Source: Wagnerdoeblera sp046292685
Lineage (GTDB): Bacteria; Pseudomonadota; Alphaproteobacteria; Rhodobacterales; Rhodobacteraceae
Length of the DNA: 64,000 nt
Reading direction: 5' to 3'
NCBI RefSeq assembly: GCF_046292685.1
Contig: NZ_JBKBQM010000011.1
Span: 5,869 to 69,868, forward strand
Made by a program: the position numbers and the translations under genes. Positions 44,938-52,940 of this stretch are shown piece after piece (position 1 is the first letter of the stretch; the number at the start of each line of letters is the position of its first letter). A model generated the notes under the pieces. The model was given only the letters and a program-made list of their open reading frames with translations. It was not told the origin of the DNA and searched no databases.

Positions 44938-46818
44938 ATGGATCTGCTGGGGGCGCTGAGCTTCAAGTCCTGGCTTGGGGATATCGTCGGGTCCGAGCTT
45001 TACGGCGCGCGCCGCGTGGCCAGCTTTCGTTCGGGCGACACTGTGTTCGTCTATGTCGCCTCGCCTTTCGATGCCGGGATCCAGGTCGCGCAACTGGCCC
45101 CTGACGGCACGCTGACCCGGGTGGCGGCGGTGAACGATACCTTTGCACTCGGGCTCGATTTCGTGGACGGGTTGCAGCTCGTCACCGTGGGCGGCACGTC
45201 GTTTCTGGTGGCGGCGGGGGCAGGCGACGATGCGCTGAACGTGTTTCGCATCCTGTCCGACGGCAAGCTGGAACTGAAGACCGTGCAGCGCAACCCGGCC
45301 GCCAACCTGCTGGACGGTGCCTGGGCGCTGTCGCAGGCCAGCATCGGCGGCAAAAGCTATGTCATCAGTGCAGCGGTCAATTCCGATGCGCTGGCGGTCT
45401 GGCAGGTGGGCGCGGACGGCAGCCTGACGCTGACCGGATCGGTGGCCAAATCCACCCATCCCGGCCAGCCGCTGGACGGCGCCTTCCGCGTGGTCACCGC
45501 CAGTGCCGGCAACAAGACCTTCGTGATTGCAGCCACCGATGGCGGCGACAGCGCGATCAGCGTCTATGAGCTGACGTCCAGCGGGGCGCTGGTCTTTGCC
45601 TCGGCGACGCCGGTGGCCAACCTGATGGCCCGCGGGCTGCACGCCGCGCGGTTCGACGGCGCATCCTGGCTGTTTGCCGGCTCGGCCTGGGACAACGGCG
45701 CGCTCATGGCCTGGCAGGTTCGGTCGGACGGCTCGCTGGTGCTGCGCCAGACCTTCGAGGAGCCCGCCACCTTCGGCCGTTTTACCGCCATCACCACCAC
45801 GATGGTCGACGGCGTTCCTTTCATCCTGGCTTCGGATTTCAATGCCGGGCGGGTCGGGGTATTCACCTTTTCGGCGGCCAAGGGCTTTACCCTGGTCCGG
45901 TCCCTTGCCGACACGTCGATCCTTGCGGGCGCCTCGGGCCTCGAGGTGGTGGATCACGGCGGGCGGCTGTTCGTGGTGCTGGCTGCCCAGTCGGCCAGCA
46001 CGGTGTCCAGCATCGAGATCGGGGGCGGCGACGATCTGCTGCTCGGCACCGAAGGCGCCGACCGCATCCCGGGCCTCGGCGGCAACGATACGCTGGTGCT
46101 CAAGGGGGGCAACGATCTGGGATACGGCGGTATCGGCGACGATTCCCTTGCTGGCGGCGACGGGCGCGATACGCTGTTCGGCGGCGACGGCAACGATACG
46201 ATGCGCGGCGATGGCGGCAACGACCTGCTGGAAGGCGGCGCCGGGGCCGACCTGCTGGATGGTGGCGCCGGCGTGGATACGGCCGCCTATGCGGCCAGCA
46301 CCGCCGGGGTGCGGGTGGACCTTGCGGCCGGCACCGCCACCGGCGGCCATGCGGCGGGCGATGTTCTGACCGGCATTGAATACCTGACCGGCTCGGCCTT
46401 CGGCGACCTGCTGGGCGGCGATGCCCGGGCCAATCTGTTGCGCGGGCTGGCCGGCAACGACACGCTGAACGGCGGCGGCGGCAACGACACGCTGGACGGC
46501 GGCGGCGGCAACGACCGGCTGAACGGCGGCGACGGCACCGACGTGCTGATCGGCGCGGCCGGCAAGGATACGATGACCGGCGGCAAGGGGGCCGATGTCT
46601 TTGTGCTGGCCACCGGGTCGGGCGCCGACACCATCACCGACTTCACGCCGGGCCTTGACCGGCTGGACCTTTCCGGCACCGTCTTCACCGGCTTTGCCCA
46701 GGTGCAGGCCGCGTTGACCTCCGTCTCGGGCGGCAGCCTGCTGACCATCGGCGCCGACAGCGTGATGCTGCCGGGGCTTCAACCCGGCGCCTTGCAGCCG
46801 GGTGACGTGCTGTTCTGA
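44938..46818 (+). CDS. RTX calcium-binding protein with an N-terminal beta-propeller-like region
   Basis: A 626-residue protein without a signal peptide. Residues about 1-360 hold five to seven similar blades (for example AVWQVGADGSLTLTG and MAWQVRSDGSLVLRQ), resembling lactonase-type propellers. Two blocks of RTX nonapeptides follow: about 365-440 (GGDGNDTMRGDGGNDLLEG) and about 490-550 (GGGGNDTLDGGGGNDRLNG). The C-terminal end has the hydrophobic pattern expected of a type I secretion signal. It is probably secreted; no type I secretion genes are near. GAGGAG lies 7 bases before the ATG. Confidence 0.85.
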   Translation: MDLLGALSFKSWLGDIVGSELYGARRVASFRSGDTVFVYVASPFDAGIQVAQLAPDGTLTRVAAVNDTFALGLDFVDGLQLVTVGGTSFLVAAGAGDDALNVFRILSDGKLELKTVQRNPAANLLDGAWALSQASIGGKSYVISAAVNSDALAVWQVGADGSLTLTGSVAKSTHPGQPLDGAFRVVTASAGNKTFVIAATDGGDSAISVYELTSSGALVFASATPVANLMARGLHAARFDGASWLFAGSAWDNGALMAWQVRSDGSLVLRQTFEEPATFGRFTAITTTMVDGVPFILASDFNAGRVGVFTFSAAKGFTLVRSLADTSILAGASGLEVVDHGGRLFVVLAAQSASTVSSIEIGGGDDLLLGTEGADRIPGLGGNDTLVLKGGNDLGYGGIGDDSLAGGDGRDTLFGGDGNDTMRGDGGNDLLEGGAGADLLDGGAGVDTAAYAASTAGVRVDLAAGTATGGHAAGDVLTGIEYLTGSAFGDLLGGDARANLLRGLAGNDTLNGGGGNDTLDGGGGNDRLNGGDGTDVLIGAAGKDTMTGGKGADVFVLATGSGADTITDFTPGLDRLDLSGTVFTGFAQVQAALTSVSGGSLLTIGADSVMLPGLQPGALQPGDVLF

Positions 46819-46828
46819 CGCGCGGGCC

Positions 46829-46856
46829 TTGTTATCGGCGCACTTTTGGATAGATA
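46829..46856 (+). promoter_or_regulatory. prfB promoter
   Basis: TTGTTA (46829-46834), a 16-base spacer and TAGATA (46851-46856) lie 35 bases before the prfB GTG, in the 73-base gap after the RTX gene. Confidence 0.55.
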
Positions 46857-46891
46857 GGGGCCGAAACCCGAACAGGCATTGGAACTCCCCC

Positions 46892-48016
46892 GTGCGCGCC
46901 GAAACGCAGAACCACGTCGAAGCCATCCGCAAGTCGCTCAAGCTGCTGGGGCAGCGGATGGATTGGGAGACCGTTCCGCACCGGCTGGAGGAGTTCGACG
47001 CCCTGATCGAGGCGCCCGACCTGTGGAACGACCCCGCCAAGGCGCAAAAGCTGATGCGCGAACGCCAGGCGCTGATCGACGCGGTTGCGGTCTACAAGCG
47101 CATCGACAGCGGCCTGCGCGACAATGTCGAGCTGATCGAACTGGGCGAGGCCGAAGGCGATGCCGAGATCGTGGCCGAGGCCGAGGCCGCGCTGAAAGAC
47201 CTGGTGTCCTATGCTGCCGAAAAGGAGCTGGAGGCGCTGCTCGACGGCGAGGCCGACGGCAACGACACCTTTCTGGAAATCAACGCCGGGGCAGGGGGCA
47301 CCGAAAGCTGCGACTGGGCGGCGATGCTGGCGCGCATGTATGTGCGTTGGGCCGAACGCAAGGGCTACACGGTGGAACTGCAATCGGAAACGCCCGGCGA
47401 CGAGGCCGGCATCCGTTCGGTCGCCTACAAGATTTCCGGCAAGAACGCCTATGGCTGGCTGAAATCGGAAAGCGGCGTGCATCGGCTGGTGCGCATTTCG
47501 CCTTACGACAGCGCGGCGCGGCGACACACGTCGTTTTCCTCGGTCTGGGTCTATCCGGTGGTCGACGACAACATCGAAATCGTCATCCCCGACAGCGATA
47601 TCCGCATCGACACCTATCGCAGCTCGGGCGCGGGCGGGCAGCACGTGAACACCACCGACTCGGCGGTGCGCATCACGCACCTGCCTACAAACATCGTCGT
47701 GACCTCCAGCATGAAGTCGCAGCACCAGAACCGCGAGGCGGCGATGAACGCGCTGCGTGCGCGGCTGTATCAGCTGGAACTCGACCGTCGCAACGCCGCC
47801 GTCAACGCCCAGCACGCCGCCAAGGGCGAAGCCGGCTGGGGCAACCAGATCCGCAGCTACGTGCTGCAACCCTATCAGATGGTCAAGGATCTGCGCACCG
47901 GCGTGGAAACCAGCGATACCCAAGGGGTGCTGGACGGCGACCTCGATGCGTTCATGGCCGCCACGCTGGCGATGGATGTGGCCGGCAAGTCGCGCGCCGA
48001 AGCGCAAGCCGACTGA
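46892..48016 (+). CDS. prfB: Peptide chain release factor 2
   Basis: A 374-residue release factor for UGA and UAA. The GGQ motif is in SSGAGGQHVNTTDSAV. The stop-codon loop reads RISPYDSAARRHTS, with SPY in place of the SPF of E. coli. The open frame is continuous, so the programmed +1 frameshift of E. coli prfB is absent. The start is a GTG at 46892, where family similarity begins (VRAETQNHVEAIRKS). Confidence 0.95.
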   Translation: MRAETQNHVEAIRKSLKLLGQRMDWETVPHRLEEFDALIEAPDLWNDPAKAQKLMRERQALIDAVAVYKRIDSGLRDNVELIELGEAEGDAEIVAEAEAALKDLVSYAAEKELEALLDGEADGNDTFLEINAGAGGTESCDWAAMLARMYVRWAERKGYTVELQSETPGDEAGIRSVAYKISGKNAYGWLKSESGVHRLVRISPYDSAARRHTSFSSVWVYPVVDDNIEIVIPDSDIRIDTYRSSGAGGQHVNTTDSAVRITHLPTNIVVTSSMKSQHQNREAAMNALRARLYQLELDRRNAAVNAQHAAKGEAGWGNQIRSYVLQPYQMVKDLRTGVETSDTQGVLDGDLDAFMAATLAMDVAGKSRAEAQAD

Positions 48017-48093
48017 GGCGCTTGCGAAAAACAGTGGACGCCCCGCCCCGCCGCGCCTTAGCCTGAGCGCGTCACGAGGGAGGGGAGGACCGC

Positions 48094-48873
48094 ATGACAC
48101 CCGCCGTTTCCGCACAGCCCGCCGCCGCGGCCCCGGTGATCCGGGCGCTTGCACCGGCCGACCTGTCGGCCGCGCTGGCCGCCGGTTGGCGCGACCTGAC
48201 GCGTGCCCCGCTGTTCGGTCTGTTCTTTGCCGGGGTCTATGTGCTGGGCGGCTGGATGCTGGTCTGGGCACTGACGGCTTCGGGGCAGGTGTGGTGGACC
48301 ATCCCGATCACGCTGGGTTTTCCTTTGCTGGGGCCGTTCATCGCCACCGGGTTCTACGAGATTTCGCGCCGTCTGGCCCGCGACGAGCCGCTGGACTGGC
48401 CCGGCGTGCTGGGCGTGATCCTGCGGCAGAAGGACCGGCAGGTGCCTTCGATCGCCGCGGTGATCGTGGTGTTCTTCCTGTTCTGGAACTTTCTGGCCCA
48501 CATGATCTTTGCGCTGTTCATGGGCCTGCAGGTGATGACCAACATTTCCAGCAGCTTCGAGGCATTTCTTACCCCCAACGGTCTGGCCATGATCGTTGTG
48601 GGCACGCTGGTGGGGGCGGTGTTCTCGGCGTTGCTGTTTTCGCTGACCGTGGTCGCCTTGCCGATGCTGCTGGACCGCGAGGTCGATTTCGTCACCGCCA
48701 TGCTGACCTCGCTGGCCGTGGTGCGCCGCAATCCCGGGGTCATGCTGGGCTGGGGGATGCTGATTGCGGTGCTGCTGTTTGCCGGCATGGTGCCGGCTTT
48801 TCTGGGCCTTCTGGTGGTGCTGCCGCTGCTGGGCCATTCCAGCTGGCACCTTTACACCCGCGCCCTCGCCTGA
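48094..48873 (+). CDS. DUF2189 integral membrane protein
   Basis: A 259-residue inner-membrane protein with about six predicted membrane segments (for example LFGLFFAGVYVLGGWMLVWA, AAVIVVFFLFWNFLAHMIF, MLGWGMLIAVLLFAGMV) and the DUF2189 pattern GWRDLTRAP near the start and GHSSWHLYTRAL at the end. The function is unknown. GGAGG lies 6 bases before the ATG. A strong terminator follows. Confidence 0.85.
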   Translation: MTPAVSAQPAAAAPVIRALAPADLSAALAAGWRDLTRAPLFGLFFAGVYVLGGWMLVWALTASGQVWWTIPITLGFPLLGPFIATGFYEISRRLARDEPLDWPGVLGVILRQKDRQVPSIAAVIVVFFLFWNFLAHMIFALFMGLQVMTNISSSFEAFLTPNGLAMIVVGTLVGAVFSALLFSLTVVALPMLLDREVDFVTAMLTSLAVVRRNPGVMLGWGMLIAVLLFAGMVPAFLGLLVVLPLLGHSSWHLYTRALA

Positions 48874-48878
48874 CACGA

Positions 48879-48904
48879 AAAAGGCGCCCGTCCGGGCGCC
48901 TTTT
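48879..48904. terminator. Bidirectional Rho-independent terminator
   Basis: AAAAGGCGCCCG and CGGGCGCCTTTT form a perfect 12-base stem around TC, with A and T runs on the two sides. It sits between convergent genes ending at 48873 and 48936, so it can stop transcription in both directions. Confidence 0.85.
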
Positions 48905-48935
48905 CGGGGTTCGCCGGGCCTTGGCCGCCCTGCGG

Positions 48936-49415
48936 TCAGCCCGCCGCCAGCCCCGGCTTGCCGGCAGCCAGCGGGTCATCCTGACGCTGCACCGAGCCTT
49001 CGAAATGCGCGCCCGATTCGATGGCGATGGTCTTGTGGATGATGTCGCCTTCGACCCGCGCGGTCGAGGTCAGCCGCACCTTCAGCCCGCGCACGCGCCC
49101 GATCACCCGGCCGTTGATGACGATGTCATCGGCCACGATCTCGCCGCGGATGGTGGCGCTTTCGCCCACGGTCAGCAGATGCGCGCGGATATCGCCTTCG
49201 ACCACGCCTTCGACCTGGATATCGCCGGTGGTCTTGAGGTTGCCCACCACCGTCAGGTCGGACGACAGCACCGATGCCGCCGGCTTGCCGCGCGTCACCG
49301 GCGCGGCAAAATCGGACGCCGGCTTGCCGGCCGAGGGGGCCGCAGCCTCGGGCATCTTCTTTTCCGGCTCGCTGGCCTTGGGACCGGGTTCGTTGATCCT
49401 GGATTTAGAAAACAT
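48936..49415 (-). CDS. Bactofilin
   Basis: A 159-residue cytoskeletal protein. A Pro/Lys/Ala-rich disordered start is followed by the bactofilin beta-helix (about 48-135): LSSDLTVVGNLKTTGDIQVE, GEIVADDIVINGRVIG, and STARVEGDIIHKTIAIESGA. Bactofilins polymerise without nucleotides and place cell-wall enzymes at sites of curvature or stalks. It overlaps the upstream M23 peptidase gene by 11 bases, a pairing known from other alphaproteobacteria and from Helicobacter. Confidence 0.93.
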   Translation of the reverse strand: MFSKSRINEPGPKASEPEKKMPEAAAPSAGKPASDFAAPVTRGKPAASVLSSDLTVVGNLKTTGDIQVEGVVEGDIRAHLLTVGESATIRGEIVADDIVINGRVIGRVRGLKVRLTSTARVEGDIIHKTIAIESGAHFEGSVQRQDDPLAAGKPGLAAG

Positions 49416-50742
49416 TGCTCGCAGCCTTGATGTAGGTCATCGGATTGACGGGTCTGTCGCCCACGCGCACCTCGTAGTGCAGATGGGTGCCGGTGGATCG
49501 TCCTGTATTGCCCATATCACCGATCCGGTCCCCGCGCGAGACGGTTTGTCCCTCCCTCACGCGGATTTCGGACATGTGAGCATACAGCGTCTCGATGCCG
49601 AAGGCGTGCTGCACGATCACCGTCTTGCCGTAACCGGCATGCCAGCCGGCTTTGGTCACCACCCCGTCGGCGGTGACATGAATGGGCGTGCCACGCGGCC
49701 CGGCAAAGTCGGTGCCCGAATGCATCCGCGTGCCGAACCCCTTGGGGTCGCGGCGGTAGCCGAACCCCGAGGTGAACCGGAACCCCCCGCGCACCGGCAT
49801 GGCAAACGGCAACCGCTGCGCTGCCAGACGATACAGCGCCATGTTGTCCAGCCCGCCAAGGATCGCGTCGGCGCGCAGCTCGTGCTCGTCCATCATGCCC
49901 TTGGTGGAAATCCGCATTGCGCCCAGCGGCCCGCCCGAACCCGAATACCCCCGGCGCACCTGGCGCAAGACTTCCTCGGGCTTCAGGCCGGCGGCGCGGA
50001 ACATCCGGTCCAGCGGTTCCATCGAGACGGCGACGGCCTCTTCCAGCTTGCGGAAGATTTCGTCGTTGCGCCGTTCCAGCTTGCGCTTGGCCTCGGCGAT
50101 TGCGCGGGCCTCGGCTCGCGCAGCTTCGGCGGTTTGCGCGGCCATGTCGCGCTCGGCCGCCGTGGCGCCCAGCGTCGCGGCCAGCAGATCGAGCGTCGCG
50201 GCATCGTCGCGCGCGCGCGCCGCCTCGGGGCTGCCGGCGCCGCCTTGCGCCTGCAACGCGGCCTTCAGTGTCTCGACTTCGGCGCGCGCCTCGTCGCGTT
50301 CGCGCAAGGTGCGCCGCAAGGTCAGCTGCACCACGTCCAGCCCGGTTTCCACTTCCTTGCGCCGGTCTTCCGAGGCCAGAAGCAACCCCTGCATCTCCGA
50401 AACCTTGGCCAGCGCCTGGTTGAACCGTTCCTGCGCCCGCACGGCCTCTTGCGCGCGCTCGTCGCGCTCGCGCGACAGCGCATCCAGCCGCCGCTCGAAC
50501 TCTGCCACCGACCGCTGCGCCTGCTCGCGCGCGTTGCCCGCGCTCAGATGGTCGATCATCAGGATCGCAGTCGCAAGGATGGTCCAGGCGATCAGCGCCC
50601 CACCCACGGTGGCCGCCACCGCCTGCGTCAGCGGGCGCAACCGGATGAACCGCGTTTCGGCATCGGATTTCAGAAACACCCGCTGTTCGGGAAAACGGCG
50701 TTCCAGCGCATGATTGATCCGCTGCACGATTCGTTGCGGCAT
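49405..50742 (-). CDS. M23 peptidoglycan endopeptidase with coiled coil, bactofilin-linked (LmdC/Csd1-like)
   Basis: About 445 residues. A short cytoplasmic part and one membrane segment (AATVGGALIAWTILATAIL) are followed by a long coiled coil (about 70-245, rich in Ala, Glu and Arg). The C-terminal M23 domain has zinc ligands in MHSGTDFAG and GTHLHYEV. It should cut peptide cross-links in the periplasm while its cytoplasmic end contacts the bactofilin. The ATG at 50742 is favoured by AGGA at 5 bases; an ATG at 50748 is also readable. Confidence 0.9.
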   Translation of the reverse strand: MPQRIVQRINHALERRFPEQRVFLKSDAETRFIRLRPLTQAVAATVGGALIAWTILATAILMIDHLSAGNAREQAQRSVAEFERRLDALSRERDERAQEAVRAQERFNQALAKVSEMQGLLLASEDRRKEVETGLDVVQLTLRRTLRERDEARAEVETLKAALQAQGGAGSPEAARARDDAATLDLLAATLGATAAERDMAAQTAEAARAEARAIAEAKRKLERRNDEIFRKLEEAVAVSMEPLDRMFRAAGLKPEEVLRQVRRGYSGSGGPLGAMRISTKGMMDEHELRADAILGGLDNMALYRLAAQRLPFAMPVRGGFRFTSGFGYRRDPKGFGTRMHSGTDFAGPRGTPIHVTADGVVTKAGWHAGYGKTVIVQHAFGIETLYAHMSEIRVREGQTVSRGDRIGDMGNTGRSTGTHLHYEVRVGDRPVNPMTYIKAASNVF

Positions 50743-50903
50743 TGGCATCCTGTCCCACTTGCGGCGGACCGATCCGGTCCCGCACCGCGCTTTGCGGGCC
50801 TGCTGGCAGCGCGGCCCGTTCCCCGGCCAAAGCAGTAGCCGGGTCCGGCGCGCCGATGCAACCGCTTTGCGGGCGGGGTGGCAAGCCTCCGCCTAATGCG
50901 TGT

Positions 50904-51719
50904 TCAACCGGCGGGGCTGTCGGCCAGCGGCCAGTAGAAATCGGGCGGCAAACCGGCCTCGGCGCGCTTTTCCTCGTTGAAGGGGGGCTTCAGCGAGCTG
51001 TGGAAATGGCGCTGCACCAGGCCGTGAAAGGTGTCCTTCGGGTCCAGCTCGTGCCGCCCGCACAGGAAGTGGAACCACTTCGACCCATAGGCAACATGCC
51101 CGACCTCCTCGGCATAGATCGTCTCCAGCGCGGCCACCGCCGCAGCGTCGCCCGCCTTGCGGAACACGTCGATCATCTGCGGCGTCACGTCCAGGCCGCG
51201 CGCCTCCAGCACCATCGGCACCACCGCCAGCCGCGCCATCAGGTCGCCCGCGGTATCCTCGGCCGCGCGCCACATGCCGGCATGGGCGGGCAAGGCGCCA
51301 TAATGGCTGCCCATCGCTTCCAGGCAGTCGCACATCAGGTTGAAGTGCTTGGCCTCCTCGTCTGCGGCCTTCACCCAGTCGTCGCAGAACCCCGGCGGCA
51401 TCGGCACATGCCCGAACCGCGCGAGGAGATCCCAGTGCAGGTCCACGGCGTTCAGCTCGATATGCGCCACCGCATGCAGCAAGGCGATGCGCCCGGCCTG
51501 CGTGCCCGGCCGCCGCCGCGGCACGTCGCGCGGGGCCAGCAATTCGGGCCGGGCCGGACGGGCAGGGCGGTCGGGCGGGTTGGCCTGCCCGCGCGGCAAG
51601 GGCGCCTGGGCGGCGCGCGCCGCAAACCACGTCGCGGCATGGGCGCGCGCCAGCGCCGTCTTTGCGCGCCCATCCGCGCAGGTCAGCACCTCGACCGCCA
51701 TTTCCGCCAGTGTCTGCAC
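50904..51719 (-). CDS. DUF455 ferritin-like protein
   Basis: A 271-residue all-helical protein. Ferritin-like carboxylate/histidine motifs are spaced along helices: HIELNAVDLHWD, ADEEAKHFNLM and YAEEVGHVAYG. These fit a diiron four-helix bundle of the DUF455 family; its function is unknown. The start is taken as GTG at 51719 because GGAGG lies 8 bases upstream and the family start TLAEMAVEVL follows at once. Longer readings lack support. Confidence 0.82.
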   Translation of the reverse strand: MQTLAEMAVEVLTCADGRAKTALARAHAATWFAARAAQAPLPRGQANPPDRPARPARPELLAPRDVPRRRPGTQAGRIALLHAVAHIELNAVDLHWDLLARFGHVPMPPGFCDDWVKAADEEAKHFNLMCDCLEAMGSHYGALPAHAGMWRAAEDTAGDLMARLAVVPMVLEARGLDVTPQMIDVFRKAGDAAAVAALETIYAEEVGHVAYGSKWFHFLCGRHELDPKDTFHGLVQRHFHSSLKPPFNEEKRAEAGLPPDFYWPLADSPAG

Positions 51720-51792
51720 CTGTCTTGCCTCCGCCCGTTTCCGCCCGACATCTCTCTGCCGAACCGCCGTCCGGCGCAAGACCGCCCTCCAG

Positions 51793-51845
51793 CTTTCACC
51801 TTGTGAAAATATCCTCGGGGGGCTCGGGGGGCAGACAGCCCCCCG
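51793..51845 (+). repeat. AAATATCC composite repeat, copy 7
   Basis: Core CTTTCACCTTG-TGA-AAATATCCTCGGGGGG (51793-51822), then hairpin CGGGGGGC-AGACA-GCCCCCCG (51825-51845). The loop AGACA is the same as in the usg-side copy. It lies just past the 3' end of the ppk2 gene (stop at 51867) and is oriented with its hairpin nearest that stop. Confidence 0.75.
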
Positions 51846-51866
51846 CGGCGGGGCCGGGCGCGGCGC

Positions 51867-52768
51867 TCAGGCCGGCTTGACCACGGGTGCGGGTATCTGC
51901 CCCGCCCCCCCCAGCACGGTGGCCGCGCGCCCCACGATCAGCGGATCAGGGCTGCCGATCACCGCGGCATCCTTGTCGGGGTAGTCGATCGTCGACAGGA
52001 AATGCCGCATCGCGTTCAGCCGGGCGCGCTTCTTGTCGTTCGACTTGACGATCACCCAGGGCGCATCGGCGGTGTGGTGTAAAAGAACATCGCCTCCTTG
52101 GCCTCGGTATGGTCCTGCCACTTGTCGAGGCTCGCCTTGTCGATCGGGCTCAGCTTCCAGCGCTTGAGCGGGTCGGTCTCGCGCTCCTTGAACCGCCCGG
52201 CCTGTTCGGCCTGCGTGACCGAAAACCAGTACTTGTAGAGCCTGATGCCGCTGCGCACCAGCATGCGTTCCAGCTCGGGCGCCTGGCGCATGAACTCCAG
52301 GTATTCTGCCGGCGTGCAGAACCCCATCACCCGCTCGACCCCGGCGCGGTTGTACCAGCTGCGGTCGAAGAAAACGATTTCCCCTGCCGTCGGCAGATGC
52401 TGGATGTAGCGCTGGAAATACCATTCGCCGCGTTCCTTGTCCGACGGCTTGGTCAGCGCCACCACCCGGGCATAGCGGGGGTTCAGATGCTCCATGAACC
52501 GCTTGATCGTGCCGCCCTTGCCGGCGGCATCGCGCCCTTCCATCAGGATCACGAACTTCTGGCCGGTGTCCTGCGCCCAGATCTGCACCTTGAGCAATTC
52601 GGCCTGAAGCCGCGCCTTTTCCTGTTCGTAGACCTTTCGCCCCAGCGGGTGCGGATAGGGGTAGCGGCCCGATTGGAAACTGGCGCGGATCGCTTCGGGC
52701 GCGGCCAGCGGGGGCAGCACCTTGATCCCGGTCAATCGCCGCCACCCGGCGCCTGTGGCGTTGCTCAT
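51867..52768 (-). pseudogene. ppk2: Polyphosphate kinase 2, frameshifted
   Basis: A PPK2 family kinase that moves phosphate between polyphosphate and nucleotides. The first about 230 residues are intact: Walker A GRDAAGKGGTIKRFMEHL, Walker B FFDRSWYNRAGVERVMG, then RWKLSPIDKASLDKW. The frame breaks near 52071-52080, after AMFFYTT; the expected continuation (TADAPWVIVKSNDKKRARL, then MRHFLSTIDYPDKD) is in the next frame and runs to 51867. One missing base restores the full protein. This is either a true frameshift or a sequencing error. The intact part would lose the conserved C-terminal region. Confidence 0.85.
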
Positions 52769-52791
52769 GCGCCACAGTCGCGGTCGCAGAC

Positions 52792-52822
52792 AAAAGCGGC
52801 GGCACCCAAGGGGTGCCGCCGC
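52792..52822 (-). terminator. Terminator of the LuxR-type regulator gene
   Basis: GCGGCGGCACCC (52796-52807) pairs with GGGTGCCGCCGC (52811-52822) in a perfect 12-base stem with a 3-base loop. On the minus strand the stem is followed by TTTTG. It lies between the regulator's stop (52941) and the ppk2 start. Confidence 0.75.
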
Positions 52823-52940
52823 CTGTGTCGGGGACTGGCTTCGTTCAAAAAGCTTCCATCAATGGCGCCACCTTAGCGTCGATTCCGGCCGGCGCGCATA
52901 CCCTGAACAGGGTATGCCGCGCTGTTTTTCCGCCTCCGCC

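Noticed and set aside
40251..44966. A 1,571-residue minus-strand open frame opposite PBP1A and the radical SAM gene
   Set aside because: Only its last 232 residues (the corrinoid protein) are real; the rest is antisense to well-supported genes.
46892..48016. Programmed +1 frameshift in prfB
   Set aside because: The frame is open throughout and no internal in-frame UGA or slippery CUU-U site is present, so the E. coli-type control is absent.
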